NCBI GenBank assembly: GCA_031258665.1
Contig: JAIRML010000307.1
Span: 1-5,024, forward strand
Direction: 5' to 3'
Source of the DNA: Oscillospiraceae bacterium
GTDB lineage: Bacteria > Bacillota > Clostridia > Oscillospirales > UBA929
DNA: 5,024 nucleotides
The notes under the pieces were generated by a model that was not told where the DNA came from, did no database searches, and saw only the letters and a list, made by a program, of their open reading frames with translations. Of this stretch, positions 1 through 5,024 are shown piece after piece. Within the stretch, counting starts at the first letter, position 1, and every line of letters starts with the position of its first letter. The position numbers and the translations under genes were made by a program.

Positions 1-730
1 CCTCACACCAGGCCTCGTAGTGGCGGGGGTTTTCCCGCACGATCAGAGCGTTTCGCATGATGGTCCGCAGCGTTCCCTCGCACAGCGCGTCGGTCAGGTC
101 CACATGGGGCGTGTGGGAGAAGTAGCGCTCGAAGATATGGCTCATCATATCGGCCACGCCGTTGGCGATCTGGTGGGCGGGCAACGTGAAAAACAGCTCG
201 GGGTTCACAAAGCTGACGAGCGGGCGCAGGGGCTGGCAGCCGTAGCCGTATTTCAGCTGTTTTTCCTCGTTTGTGATGACGGTGCTGCTGCTGGCCTCGC
301 TGCCCGCGGCGGGGATCGTGAGCACCACGGCCACCGGGAGAGCCCTGTCCACGGGGCGGCCGCTCTCATAGAGCTCCCACACGTCGCCGTTTACGTAGTA
401 GCCGGCGGCAATGGCTTTGGCGGAATCGATCACGCTGCCGCCGCCCACGGCGAGGATCAGGTCGACGCCCTCCTGCCGGCAGAGGTCGATCCCCTCACGC
501 ACGAGGCTGAGGCGCGGGTTGGGCACCACGCCGCCGAGTTCCGCAAAGGGCAGGCCGGCGCGGTGCAGCGACGCGGTGATCTCGTCGTACAGTCCGCTCT
601 TGCGGATGCTCTGCCCGCCGTAGTGCAGCAGCAGTTTTTGGGTGTGGGGCCGCAAGACGGCCCCCACCTCTTTTTGCACGCCCTTTCCAAAGATCAGCCG
701 GGTGGGGGAACAGTAATCGAAATTCAACAT
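1..730 (-). CDS. Iron-containing alcohol dehydrogenase, butanol dehydrogenase/YqhD-like (N-terminal part, cut by window edge)
   Basis: Probably reduces aldehydes to alcohols (or the reverse) with NAD(P)H in the cytoplasm, using a bound divalent metal. 243 residues are visible and the C-terminus lies beyond base 1; family members usually have about 380-400 residues. The start MLNFDYCSPTRLIFGKG is typical of the group. The nucleotide-binding loop GGGSVIDSAKA is at residues 97-107, and IPAAGSEASSS at 139-149 matches the conserved xGSE segment. ADMMSHIFERY at 193-203 supplies the metal ligands Asp194 and His198; the two later His ligands are outside the window. The ATG at 728-730 is preceded by GAGGAGGA at 6 bases' spacing, which fixes the start. 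The gene follows the acyl-CoA synthetase by 98 bases and appears to have its own promoter. The family is secure; the substrate (butanal, methylglyoxal-type or other aldehydes) cannot be told from sequence. Confidence 0.93.
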   Translation of the reverse strand, partial: MLNFDYCSPTRLIFGKGVQKEVGAVLRPHTQKLLLHYGGQSIRKSGLYDEITASLHRAGLPFAELGGVVPNPRLSLVREGIDLCRQEGVDLILAVGGGSVIDSAKAIAAGYYVNGDVWELYESGRPVDRALPVAVVLTIPAAGSEASSSTVITNEEKQLKYGYGCQPLRPLVSFVNPELFFTLPAHQIANGVADMMSHIFERYFSHTPHVDLTDALCEGTLRTIMRNALIVRENPRHYEAWCE

Positions 731-736
731 GACGCA

Positions 737-744
737 TCCTCCTC
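737..744 (-). promoter_or_regulatory. Ribosome binding site of the alcohol dehydrogenase
   Basis: The minus strand reads GAGGAGGA six bases before the ATG at 730. It is a near-perfect Shine-Dalgarno sequence and decides the start. An upstream CCTCC (minus strand, 756-752) could pair with its GGAGG. Confidence 0.85.
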
Positions 745-751
745 ACATACG

Positions 752-779
752 GGAGGCGGACCGCAAGCGCGCCGCCTCC
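752..779 (-). other. Leader hairpin at the 5' end of the alcohol dehydrogenase mRNA
   Basis: A perfect 8-base inverted repeat, GGAGGCGG (779-772) and CCGCCTCC (759-752), encloses a 12-base loop, which itself can form CGC/GCG pairs. With the promoter predicted at 789-817, transcription would begin around 781-783, so this hairpin would sit almost at the 5' end of the transcript, where it might protect the mRNA or shape access to the ribosome binding site. On the plus strand it is followed by GTTTTG, so it could also act as a weak terminator for antisense transcription. The inverted repeat is seen directly; its role is inferred. Confidence 0.55.
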
Positions 780-788
780 GTTTTGTCC

Positions 789-817
789 ATTATAAACCAA
801 AACGGCGCCCTTCGCAA
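789..817 (-). promoter_or_regulatory. Sigma-70/sigma-A type promoter for the alcohol dehydrogenase gene
   Basis: On the minus strand, TTGCGA (817-812; 4 of 6 match TTGACA) is followed after exactly 17 bases by a perfect TATAAT (794-789). The predicted transcription start near 781-783 gives a leader of about 50 bases before the ATG at 730. The -35 box lies in the loop of the putative terminator at 804-827. A perfect -10 box with ideal spacing in a GC-rich background is unlikely to be accidental, but it has not been tested. Confidence 0.65.
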
Positions 818-827
818 ATGGGGCGCC
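799..827 (-). terminator. Putative intrinsic terminator after the acyl-CoA synthetase
   Basis: Just past the TAG stop at 829-831, the minus strand has GGCGCCC (827-821), a 10-base loop and GGGCGCC (810-804): seven GC pairs without mismatch, followed by GTTTTGGTTT. The T-tract is short and interrupted, so termination may be partial. Placement directly after a stop codon supports the call. Confidence 0.5.
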
Positions 828-828
828 C

Positions 829-2517
829 CTATTCTCTGTTCACGGTCAGCTGCCGTGCCCCGTCCTCGGAGCGGATCTGGGCGCGCTTGATTTTGCCGCC
901 CACGGTCTTCGGGAGTTCGTCGACAAATTCGACAATGCGCGGGTACTTGTAGGGGGCCGTGACGCGTTTGACATGTTCCTGGAGCTCCCCCGCCAGCGCG
1001 TCGGAGCCTGTGCGGCCGGCGGCCAGCACGACGGTGGCCTTGACCACCTGCCCGCGCACCGGGTCGGGGACCGCGGTGACCGCGCACTCGACCACCGCCG
1101 GGTGCTCCAGCAGCGCGGACTCCACCTCAAAGGGGCCGATGCGGTAGCCGGAACATTTGATCACGTCGTCGCTGCGCCCGACAAACCAGTAGTAGCCGTC
1201 CGAGTCGCGCCAGGCCACGTCGCCCGTGTTGTAGTAGCCCTCGCCCATGACGCTTGCCGTGAGCGCCGGGTCGCGGTGGTAGCCGGTGAAGAGCCCCGCC
1301 GGCATGTGGTCGCGGATGCCGCGCACGACGATCTCGCCCTCCTCGCCCTCGCGGCACGACCGGCCCTCCGCGTTGATAAGGTCGATGTCGTACAGCGGGG
1401 AGGGTTTGCCCATGGAGCCGGGCTTCGGCTCAAACCAGCGAAAATTCGCAATGAGCACCGACGACTCCGACTGCCCAAACCCCTCGCGGAGTTTGCGGCC
1501 GGTCAGGTCATACCAGCGCCGGAACACCTCCGGGTTCAGCGGTTCTCCGGCGTTGCCGCAATTTTCGATCGACGAGAGATCGTACTTCGTCAGGTCCTCC
1601 TGCAGCATAAAACGAAACATGGTGGGCGGCGCGCAAAATGTGGTCAGTCGGTATCGCTCGATCTTTTCGAGCAGGCGCGCCGGGACAAACTTGTCCATGT
1701 CGTAGGCAAAGACCACCGCGCCGCAGATCCACTGGCCGTAGATCTTGCCCCAGCCGAACTTGGCCCAGCCGGAGTCGGAGACCGACATGTGCAGCTTGCC
1801 CTCTTGCACCTGCTGCCAGTAGTGCGCCGTGACAATATGCCCCAGTGGGTGCGCGTGGTTGTGCACGGCCATCTTGGGGAACCCCGTCGTGCCCGAGGTG
1901 AAGTAGATCATCATCATGTCGTCCCGGCGCGTGGCATCCGCCCCGGTGGGGCGCGCGAAGACATCGGGGTATGTTTCGAGCGCGGCCGCAAAGTCGAGCC
2001 AACCGCTCCGCCGGCCCGCCACCAGCGCGCGCGCGGGCGCCCGGTCGGTTTTCTCCAGGGCCTGCTCCACCTGGGAGACGACGAAGGCGTCGTCCACACA
2101 GACCAGCATCTTGATATCCGCCGCGCCGACGCGGTAGACGATGTCCTTGGCCGTGAGCTGGAGTGAGGCCGGGATCAAGACAGCCCCCAGCTTGATGAGC
2201 GCCGTGGCGCACACCCAATATTCCCAGCGGCGGCGCAGGATTAGCATGACCGTGTCGCCCTTGCGGATGCCCTGCGCCCGAAAGAAGTGCGCGGCGCGGT
2301 TCGAAAGGCGCGAGATCTCGTCAAAGGTGAAGCGCCGCTCCCCGCCGTGGTCGTCGCACCACAAAAGCGCCGGCTTCCCCCTGTCGTGCGCCGCCCAGGC
2401 GTCCACAACGTCGAAGCCGAAGTTGAAGTCCTCCGGGACACGCACCCGGTAATTGGTTTTGAAATCCTCGTACGAGTCAAAGTCGACGCGGGGCAAAAAC
2501 CGTTTGAGCAGCATCAT
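829..2517 (-). CDS. AMP-forming acyl-CoA synthetase, medium-chain (MACS)-like
   Basis: Activates a carboxylic acid with ATP to an acyl-adenylate and transfers the acyl group to CoA. 562 residues from the chosen start, normal for this ANL-superfamily branch. Motifs in order: P-loop YFTSGTTGFPKMAVH at 205-219; WAKFGWGKIYGQW at 251-263, characteristic of MACS-type enzymes; EGFGQSES at 345-352; YYNTGD at 428-433 with the adenosine-binding Asp433; GRSDDVIKCSGYRIG at 447-461 around the domain hinge; PKTVGGKIKR at 536-545 with the adenylation lysine Lys542. All core residues look intact. Start: two consecutive ATGs at 2517 and 2514, preceded by AAAGGG (2533-2528). An in-frame extension to a TTG at 2598 would run through a repeat element and is not believed. 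An HTH-cupin regulator lies directly upstream, and a putative terminator follows. The substrate is unknown; short/medium fatty acids or aromatic acids are the usual range. Confidence 0.93.
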   Translation of the reverse strand: MMLLKRFLPRVDFDSYEDFKTNYRVRVPEDFNFGFDVVDAWAAHDRGKPALLWCDDHGGERRFTFDEISRLSNRAAHFFRAQGIRKGDTVMLILRRRWEYWVCATALIKLGAVLIPASLQLTAKDIVYRVGAADIKMLVCVDDAFVVSQVEQALEKTDRAPARALVAGRRSGWLDFAAALETYPDVFARPTGADATRRDDMMMIYFTSGTTGFPKMAVHNHAHPLGHIVTAHYWQQVQEGKLHMSVSDSGWAKFGWGKIYGQWICGAVVFAYDMDKFVPARLLEKIERYRLTTFCAPPTMFRFMLQEDLTKYDLSSIENCGNAGEPLNPEVFRRWYDLTGRKLREGFGQSESSVLIANFRWFEPKPGSMGKPSPLYDIDLINAEGRSCREGEEGEIVVRGIRDHMPAGLFTGYHRDPALTASVMGEGYYNTGDVAWRDSDGYYWFVGRSDDVIKCSGYRIGPFEVESALLEHPAVVECAVTAVPDPVRGQVVKATVVLAAGRTGSDALAGELQEHVKRVTAPYKYPRIVEFVDELPKTVGGKIKRAQIRSEDGARQLTVNRE

Positions 2518-2527
2518 ACCCTGTGTT

Positions 2528-2533
2528 CCCTTT
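2528..2533 (-). promoter_or_regulatory. Probable ribosome binding site of the acyl-CoA synthetase
   Basis: The minus strand reads AAAGGG ten bases before the first ATG (2517). It is weaker and more distant than the other ribosome binding sites in this window. A second AGGG (2522-2519) sits four bases before the second ATG (2514). The AAA of the site is the last unit of the adjoining GAAA tract, so tract length could affect its context. Confidence 0.5.
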
Positions 2534-2550
2534 CTTTCTTTCTTTCTTTC
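2531..2550. repeat. Tetranucleotide tract (TTTC)5 in the acyl-CoA synthetase leader
   Basis: Five exact TTTC units (GAAA on the coding strand), followed by TTTT at 2551-2554. The tract lies between the two-hairpin repeat and the ribosome binding site, within 14 bases of the start codon. Such tracts are prone to slipped-strand length change. It is the only obvious microsatellite in the window. Confidence 0.9.
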
Positions 2551-2552
2551 TT

Positions 2553-2633
2553 TTGAGAAGTAGCCTGACGTGGGTTGCCCCTGCAACCCACAACCCAAAA
2601 TTTCTGTTTTTCATTGCCGCTTCGCGGCAATGA
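2553..2633. repeat. Two-hairpin intergenic repeat, copy 1
   Basis: Plus-strand order: TTGAGAA (2553-2559), hairpin A with arms GTGGGTTGC (2570-2578) and GCAACCCAC (2583-2591) around loop CCCT, a 19-base A/T-rich linker, then hairpin B with arms TCATTGCCGC (2611-2620) and GCGGCAATGA (2624-2633) around loop TTC. Both stems are perfect. A second copy in the same orientation is at 4442-4516. From ACGTGGG to CCAAA the two copies match at 30 of 32 bases. The element starts 4 bases after the HTH-cupin stop codon and ends 35 bases before the acyl-CoA synthetase start. On neither strand is a hairpin directly followed by a T-run, so it is not a canonical terminator. Confidence 0.85.
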
Positions 2634-2637
2634 GGCG

Positions 2638-3186
2638 CTATTCGGAGATGACGGTCAAAAAACGGGCGCGGCCGCCGACGGCGCGCTGGCCGTGGGGGTG
2701 CGAGGGGTCGAAATATACGCTGTCACCCGGCTCCAGGCGGACGCGCTTGTCCGCGAAGAGGAGTTCGATGACCCCCTCGAGGATAAAGTTGAACTCCTGC
2801 CCGGCGTGGGTGACGAGCGCCGGGTCCTTGTCCTCGGCGTCGACGGTCACAAGCAGGGGCTCCATCATCTTGTGTTTGAACGTGTGGGCCAGGCTGTGAA
2901 AGCGGTAGCCGGGGTAGCGGTCGACGCTCATACCCTCCCCGCGCCGGACGACCGAGTAGGTGGCGAGGTGGGGCGCGGCCCCAATCAGCAGCTCGCTCAA
3001 GTCCACGCCGAAGCGGTGGGCGAGGTGGTAGAGCGCCGAGATCGGCACATCCTCGCCACTTGTTTCCCAGCTTTGATATACCGATTCCGGGACATGCAAC
3101 TCCGCGGCCAGCGCCGGGGCGGAGAGCCCGCAGATCTCCCGCAGCTCCCGGATGCGCGCGGCCATTTGGCGGATCTCTTCGTTCAT
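2638..3186 (-). CDS. HTH-cupin transcriptional regulator (XRE-type DNA-binding domain plus cupin_2)
   Basis: Probably a DNA-binding repressor or activator that senses a small ligand through its cupin domain. 182 residues, the usual size for the class. An XRE-like helix-turn-helix spans roughly residues 8-63 (RIRELREICGLSAPALAAEL, then VPESVYQSWE and a final helix ALYHLAHRFGVDLSELL). A linker leads to a cupin barrel at about 105-180, with THAGQEFNFILEG (126-138; possible metal ligands His127 and Glu131) and LEPGDSVYFDPSHPHG (151-166; His165). The ATG at 3186 is chosen because AGGAGGG (3199-3193) lies six bases before it; the adjoining TTG at 3189 would be too close. That ribosome binding site overlaps the wecC stop codon, suggesting coupled translation. 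The acyl-CoA synthetase downstream is the likely target, because regulators of this class often adjoin such genes. The ligand is unknown. Confidence 0.92.
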   Translation of the reverse strand: MNEEIRQMAARIRELREICGLSAPALAAELHVPESVYQSWETSGEDVPISALYHLAHRFGVDLSELLIGAAPHLATYSVVRRGEGMSVDRYPGYRFHSLAHTFKHKMMEPLLVTVDAEDKDPALVTHAGQEFNFILEGVIELLFADKRVRLEPGDSVYFDPSHPHGQRAVGGRARFLTVISE

Positions 3187-3192
3187 CAAGCT

Positions 3193-3199
3193 CCCTCCT
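3193..3199 (-). promoter_or_regulatory. Ribosome binding site of the HTH-cupin regulator, overlapping the wecC stop codon
   Basis: The minus strand reads AGGAGGG, six bases before the ATG at 3186. Its first two bases are the AG of the wecC TAG stop (3200-3198). Ribosomes finishing wecC would therefore cover this site, the classical arrangement for translational coupling, and there is no room for a separate promoter between the stop and the start. Confidence 0.85.
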
Positions 3200-4415
3200 A
3201 TTTATAAGAAACTGTGCCGCCCAGCAGGCCCACGCAGTCGTGGTGGGGCCGGGCGGCAATGTCGGCGCGGCGCGCCCGAAACAGCGTGTGGCCGACGGCC
3301 AGCACAAGAAAATCGTACGACAGCGCCGCCTCCAGCGGCACATTGTCAAACCCGTCCACAGACGCCGCCGCGGCGTGCGGCTCGCAGGCCGCGACCGCGA
3401 CGCCCCGCGCCCGCAGCGCGCGGCACAGCGTGAGCGCCGGCGATTCCCGCAGGTCGTCGACATCCGGCTTGTAGGCGAGGCCCAGCACGCACACGCGCGC
3501 GCCGGGGGCGAGCCGGCGCCGCACGGCGTCGGCCACGAGCAGGGGTTTTTGGTCGTTGACGCGCCGGGCCGCGGCGATGAGCGGCGTGTCGTCGGGGAAG
3601 AGGCCGTGGATAAACCACGGGTCCACCGCAATGCAGTGCCCGCCCACACCCACGCCGGGGGAGAGGATGTTCACCCGGGGGTGGCAGTTGGCCAGCTCGA
3701 TGAGCCGGAACACGTCGATGCCGAGTTTCTCCGCCACCAGAGACAGTTCGTTGGCGTAGGCGATGTTGATGTCCCGAAACGTATTTTCCACCAACTTGCA
3801 CATCTCGGCCGTGATATCGTCGGTCACGCGGAGGCGGCCCCCGGTGGCCACGCGGCGGTAGAGGCCGCAGGCCAGGTGCGCGGCGGCCCCGGTGCGCGCG
3901 CCGACAACGCGGTCGTTGTCCGCCAGTTCCCGCAAGATGCGGCCGGGGATGACCCGTTCGGGGCAGTGGGCCACGTGGAACTCGTCCGCGGCGAGGCCGG
4001 AGCTCTCCGAGAGCCAGGCCTCCAGCCGCCGGCAGGTGCCGGGCGGCACGGTGGACTCCAGCACGACGAGGTTGCCGGGCCGAAGGCGCGCGGCCACATC
4101 CCGCGCGGCCGACTCCACAAAGCGCAGGTCGGCGGCGCGCACACCGTCGTCCCTCGTGAGATGCGGCGTCTGCACCGTGATGACGAAGGCGTCGGCCTCG
4201 GGCGGCGTGTGGGCAAAGGTCAGCCGGCCGGCGGCGAGCGCCTCGGCGAGCGCCGCGTCGAGGCCGGGCTCGGCGATGGGCGCGCGCCCATCGCGCAGCG
4301 CCTCGACGACGTCGGGCCGTATGTCCGCGCCGCACACGGAAAACCCACCCAGCGCCAGGGTGACGGCGGTGGGCAGGCCGATGTATCCGAGCCCCAATAC
4401 ACAGATGCGTTCCAT
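3198..4415 (-). CDS. wecC: Nucleotide-sugar dehydrogenase, probably UDP-N-acetyl-D-mannosamine dehydrogenase
   Basis: Likely oxidises UDP-ManNAc twice with NAD+ to UDP-ManNAcA, a precursor for cell-surface polysaccharide; cytoplasmic. 405 residues, typical of the UDP-glucose/GDP-mannose dehydrogenase family. The Rossmann motif GLGYIGLP is at 8-15; ESTVPPGT at 120-127; CPERVIPGRILREL at 151-164, which resembles WecC/WbpO-type enzymes more than plain UDP-glucose dehydrogenase; EMCKLVENTFRDINIAYANE at 204-223 with catalytic Lys207; GVGVGGHCIAVDPWF at 254-268 with nucleophile Cys261; and the C-terminal domain motif GLAYKPDVDDLRESP at 312-326 with Arg323. All active-site residues are present. The ATG at 4415 has GGAGG (4427-4423) seven bases upstream; a longer frame to a TTG at 4478 would run through the repeat. 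The UDP-ManNAc-forming epimerase (WecB) is not in the window. UDP-GlcNAc or another UDP-sugar is an alternative substrate. Confidence 0.9.
   Translation of the reverse strand: MERICVLGLGYIGLPTAVTLALGGFSVCGADIRPDVVEALRDGRAPIAEPGLDAALAEALAAGRLTFAHTPPEADAFVITVQTPHLTRDDGVRAADLRFVESAARDVAARLRPGNLVVLESTVPPGTCRRLEAWLSESSGLAADEFHVAHCPERVIPGRILRELADNDRVVGARTGAAAHLACGLYRRVATGGRLRVTDDITAEMCKLVENTFRDINIAYANELSLVAEKLGIDVFRLIELANCHPRVNILSPGVGVGGHCIAVDPWFIHGLFPDDTPLIAAARRVNDQKPLLVADAVRRRLAPGARVCVLGLAYKPDVDDLRESPALTLCRALRARGVAVAACEPHAAAASVDGFDNVPLEAALSYDFLVLAVGHTLFRARRADIAARPHHDCVGLLGGTVSYK
4273..4294. repeat. Perfect 22-bp palindrome inside the wecC-like gene
   Basis: The plus strand reads GCGATGGGCGC (4273-4283) followed immediately by its exact reverse complement (4284-4294). 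It falls in the codons for the segment around Asp42-Glu49 (DGRAPIAE), a generally conserved part of the family (xPIxEPGL), so protein constraint and high GC could produce it. No known function. Confidence 0.85.
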
Positions 4416-4422
4416 CGCGATT

Positions 4423-4427
4423 CCTCC
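4423..4427 (-). promoter_or_regulatory. Ribosome binding site of the wecC-like gene
   Basis: GGAGG on the minus strand, seven bases before the ATG at 4415. It decides the start over the upstream in-frame TTG. It directly follows a pair of AATATTG repeats (4443-4437 and 4433-4427, the second sharing its last G with the site). Confidence 0.85.
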
Positions 4428-4432
4428 AATAT

Positions 4433-4448
4433 TTCTCAATATTGAGAA
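4433..4448. promoter_or_regulatory. Perfect 16-bp palindrome upstream of wecC, possible operator
   Basis: TTCTCAATATTGAGAA reads the same on both strands. It lies five bases upstream of the GGAGG site of the wecC-like gene, at the edge of repeat copy 2, whose TTGAGAA it includes. Size and symmetry fit a dimeric regulator's binding site; it could equally form an RNA hairpin close to the ribosome binding site. At the matching place in copy 1 only an imperfect TTCT...AGAA (2548-2559) is present. Confidence 0.5.
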
Positions 4449-4516
4449 TCTAACGTGGGTTGCACCTGCAACCCACAATCCAAATTCATATTTTTGTTGC
4501 CGCTTCGCGGCAACAA
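4442..4516. repeat. Two-hairpin intergenic repeat, copy 2
   Basis: Same order and orientation as the copy at 2553-2633: TTGAGAA (4442-4448), hairpin A GTGGGTTGC (4455-4463) / GCAACCCAC (4468-4476) with loop ACCT, a 17-base A/T-rich linker, hairpin B TTGTTGCCGC (4494-4503) / GCGGCAACAA (4507-4516) with loop TTC. Compared with copy 1, hairpin B has two changed base pairs (A-T to G-C and C-G to T-A), and both sides change together so pairing is kept. It sits 27 bases after the metK stop and upstream of the wecC-like start. Confidence 0.85.
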
Positions 4517-4543
4517 GGTACTAAGACCGGGCGCCGCGGGTTG

Positions 4544-5024
<481 letters not shown>

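Noticed and set aside
20..952. Long plus-strand open frame of 310 codons opposite the alcohol dehydrogenase
   Set aside because: It runs antisense to a gene with clear family motifs, crosses its promoter and terminator region, has a low-complexity His/Ala/Gly/Val-rich product with no recognisable domain, and is what high GC content produces on the opposite strand.
973..2166. Plus-strand open frame of 397 codons opposite the acyl-CoA synthetase
   Set aside because: Antisense shadow of a well-supported gene; the product is Arg/His/Val/Ala-rich without motifs and lacks a credible ribosome binding site.
2518..2598. N-terminal extension of the acyl-CoA synthetase to a TTG at 2598
   Set aside because: The extra 27 residues are translated from the hairpin repeat and the TTTC tract, do not resemble family members, and have no Shine-Dalgarno. 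The tandem ATGs at 2517/2514 fit the family N-terminus.
2611..2633. Hairpin B of repeat copy 1 as a Rho-independent terminator for the regulator gene
   Set aside because: On the minus strand it is followed by GAAAAAC with no T-tract. The T-run exists only on the 5' side when read on the plus strand. A structural repeat fits better.
3060..4445. Plus-strand open frame of 461 codons opposite the regulator and wecC-like gene
   Set aside because: It spans two confirmed minus-strand genes and their junction. Composition is Arg/His/Gly/Ala-rich with no domain, so it is a GC-driven shadow frame.
4416..4478. N-terminal extension of the wecC-like gene to a TTG at 4478
   Set aside because: The extension again comes from the repeat element. 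The ATG at 4415 has an ideal GGAGG and begins right at the Rossmann strand, as in the family.
4494..4516. Hairpin B of repeat copy 2 as the metK terminator
   Set aside because: The downstream sequence on the minus strand is AAAATATG rather than a T-run, so the canonical signal is missing; partial or Rho-assisted termination cannot be excluded.
2553..4516. CRISPR array or transposon ends made by the repeated hairpins
   Set aside because: There are only two copies about 1.9 kb apart with ordinary genes between them, no regular spacers, no target-site duplication that I can see, and the copies are in direct, not inverted, orientation with no transposase.

Overview
The window is GC-rich, densely coding, and all five recognisable genes lie on the minus strand. 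In transcription order (high to low coordinates) they are the C-terminal part of S-adenosylmethionine synthetase (metK, cut by the right edge), a nucleotide-sugar dehydrogenase of the WecC type, a small HTH-cupin regulator, an AMP-forming acyl-CoA synthetase of the medium-chain type, and the N-terminal part of an iron-dependent alcohol dehydrogenase (cut by the left edge). Strong GGAGG-type ribosome binding sites, a butanol-dehydrogenase-like iron ADH and an acyl-CoA synthetase next to an HTH-cupin regulator suggest a GC-rich anaerobic member of the Clostridia (Firmicutes). This is an inference from gene content and style; no marker gene settles it.

Layout. 4544-5024: 3' end of metK. 4416-4543: intergenic region with copy 2 of a two-hairpin repeat and a perfect 16-bp palindrome just upstream of the next gene's ribosome binding site. 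3198-4415: wecC-like dehydrogenase. 3187-3197: an 11-base gap in which the wecC stop codon overlaps the ribosome binding site of the regulator. 2638-3186: HTH-cupin regulator. 2518-2637: intergenic region with copy 1 of the two-hairpin repeat and a TTTC tetranucleotide tract. 829-2517: acyl-CoA synthetase. 731-828: a compact region with a GC-rich hairpin resembling a terminator, a good sigma-70-type promoter overlapping it, and a leader hairpin. 1-730: iron alcohol dehydrogenase. No gene-free stretch exceeds 130 bases, and no tRNA, rRNA, CRISPR array, transposase or phage gene is visible.

How the genes may work together. metK is housekeeping (SAM supply) and wecC makes an activated uronic acid for cell-surface polysaccharide. 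The regulator and acyl-CoA synthetase form a plausible regulator-target pair for activating a carboxylic acid to its CoA thioester. The alcohol dehydrogenase, with its own promoter, could act in the same redox or fermentation setting by interconverting aldehydes and alcohols. The coupling of wecC to the regulator looks translational and positional rather than metabolic.

The most notable item is the repeat family. Two copies of an approximately 75-80-base element occupy the two larger intergenic gaps in the same orientation. One hairpin is conserved in sequence, and the other carries two compensatory base-pair changes between copies, which points to a structure kept by selection or by a palindrome-maintaining mechanism. 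I did not find a clearly novel multi-gene system in this window.
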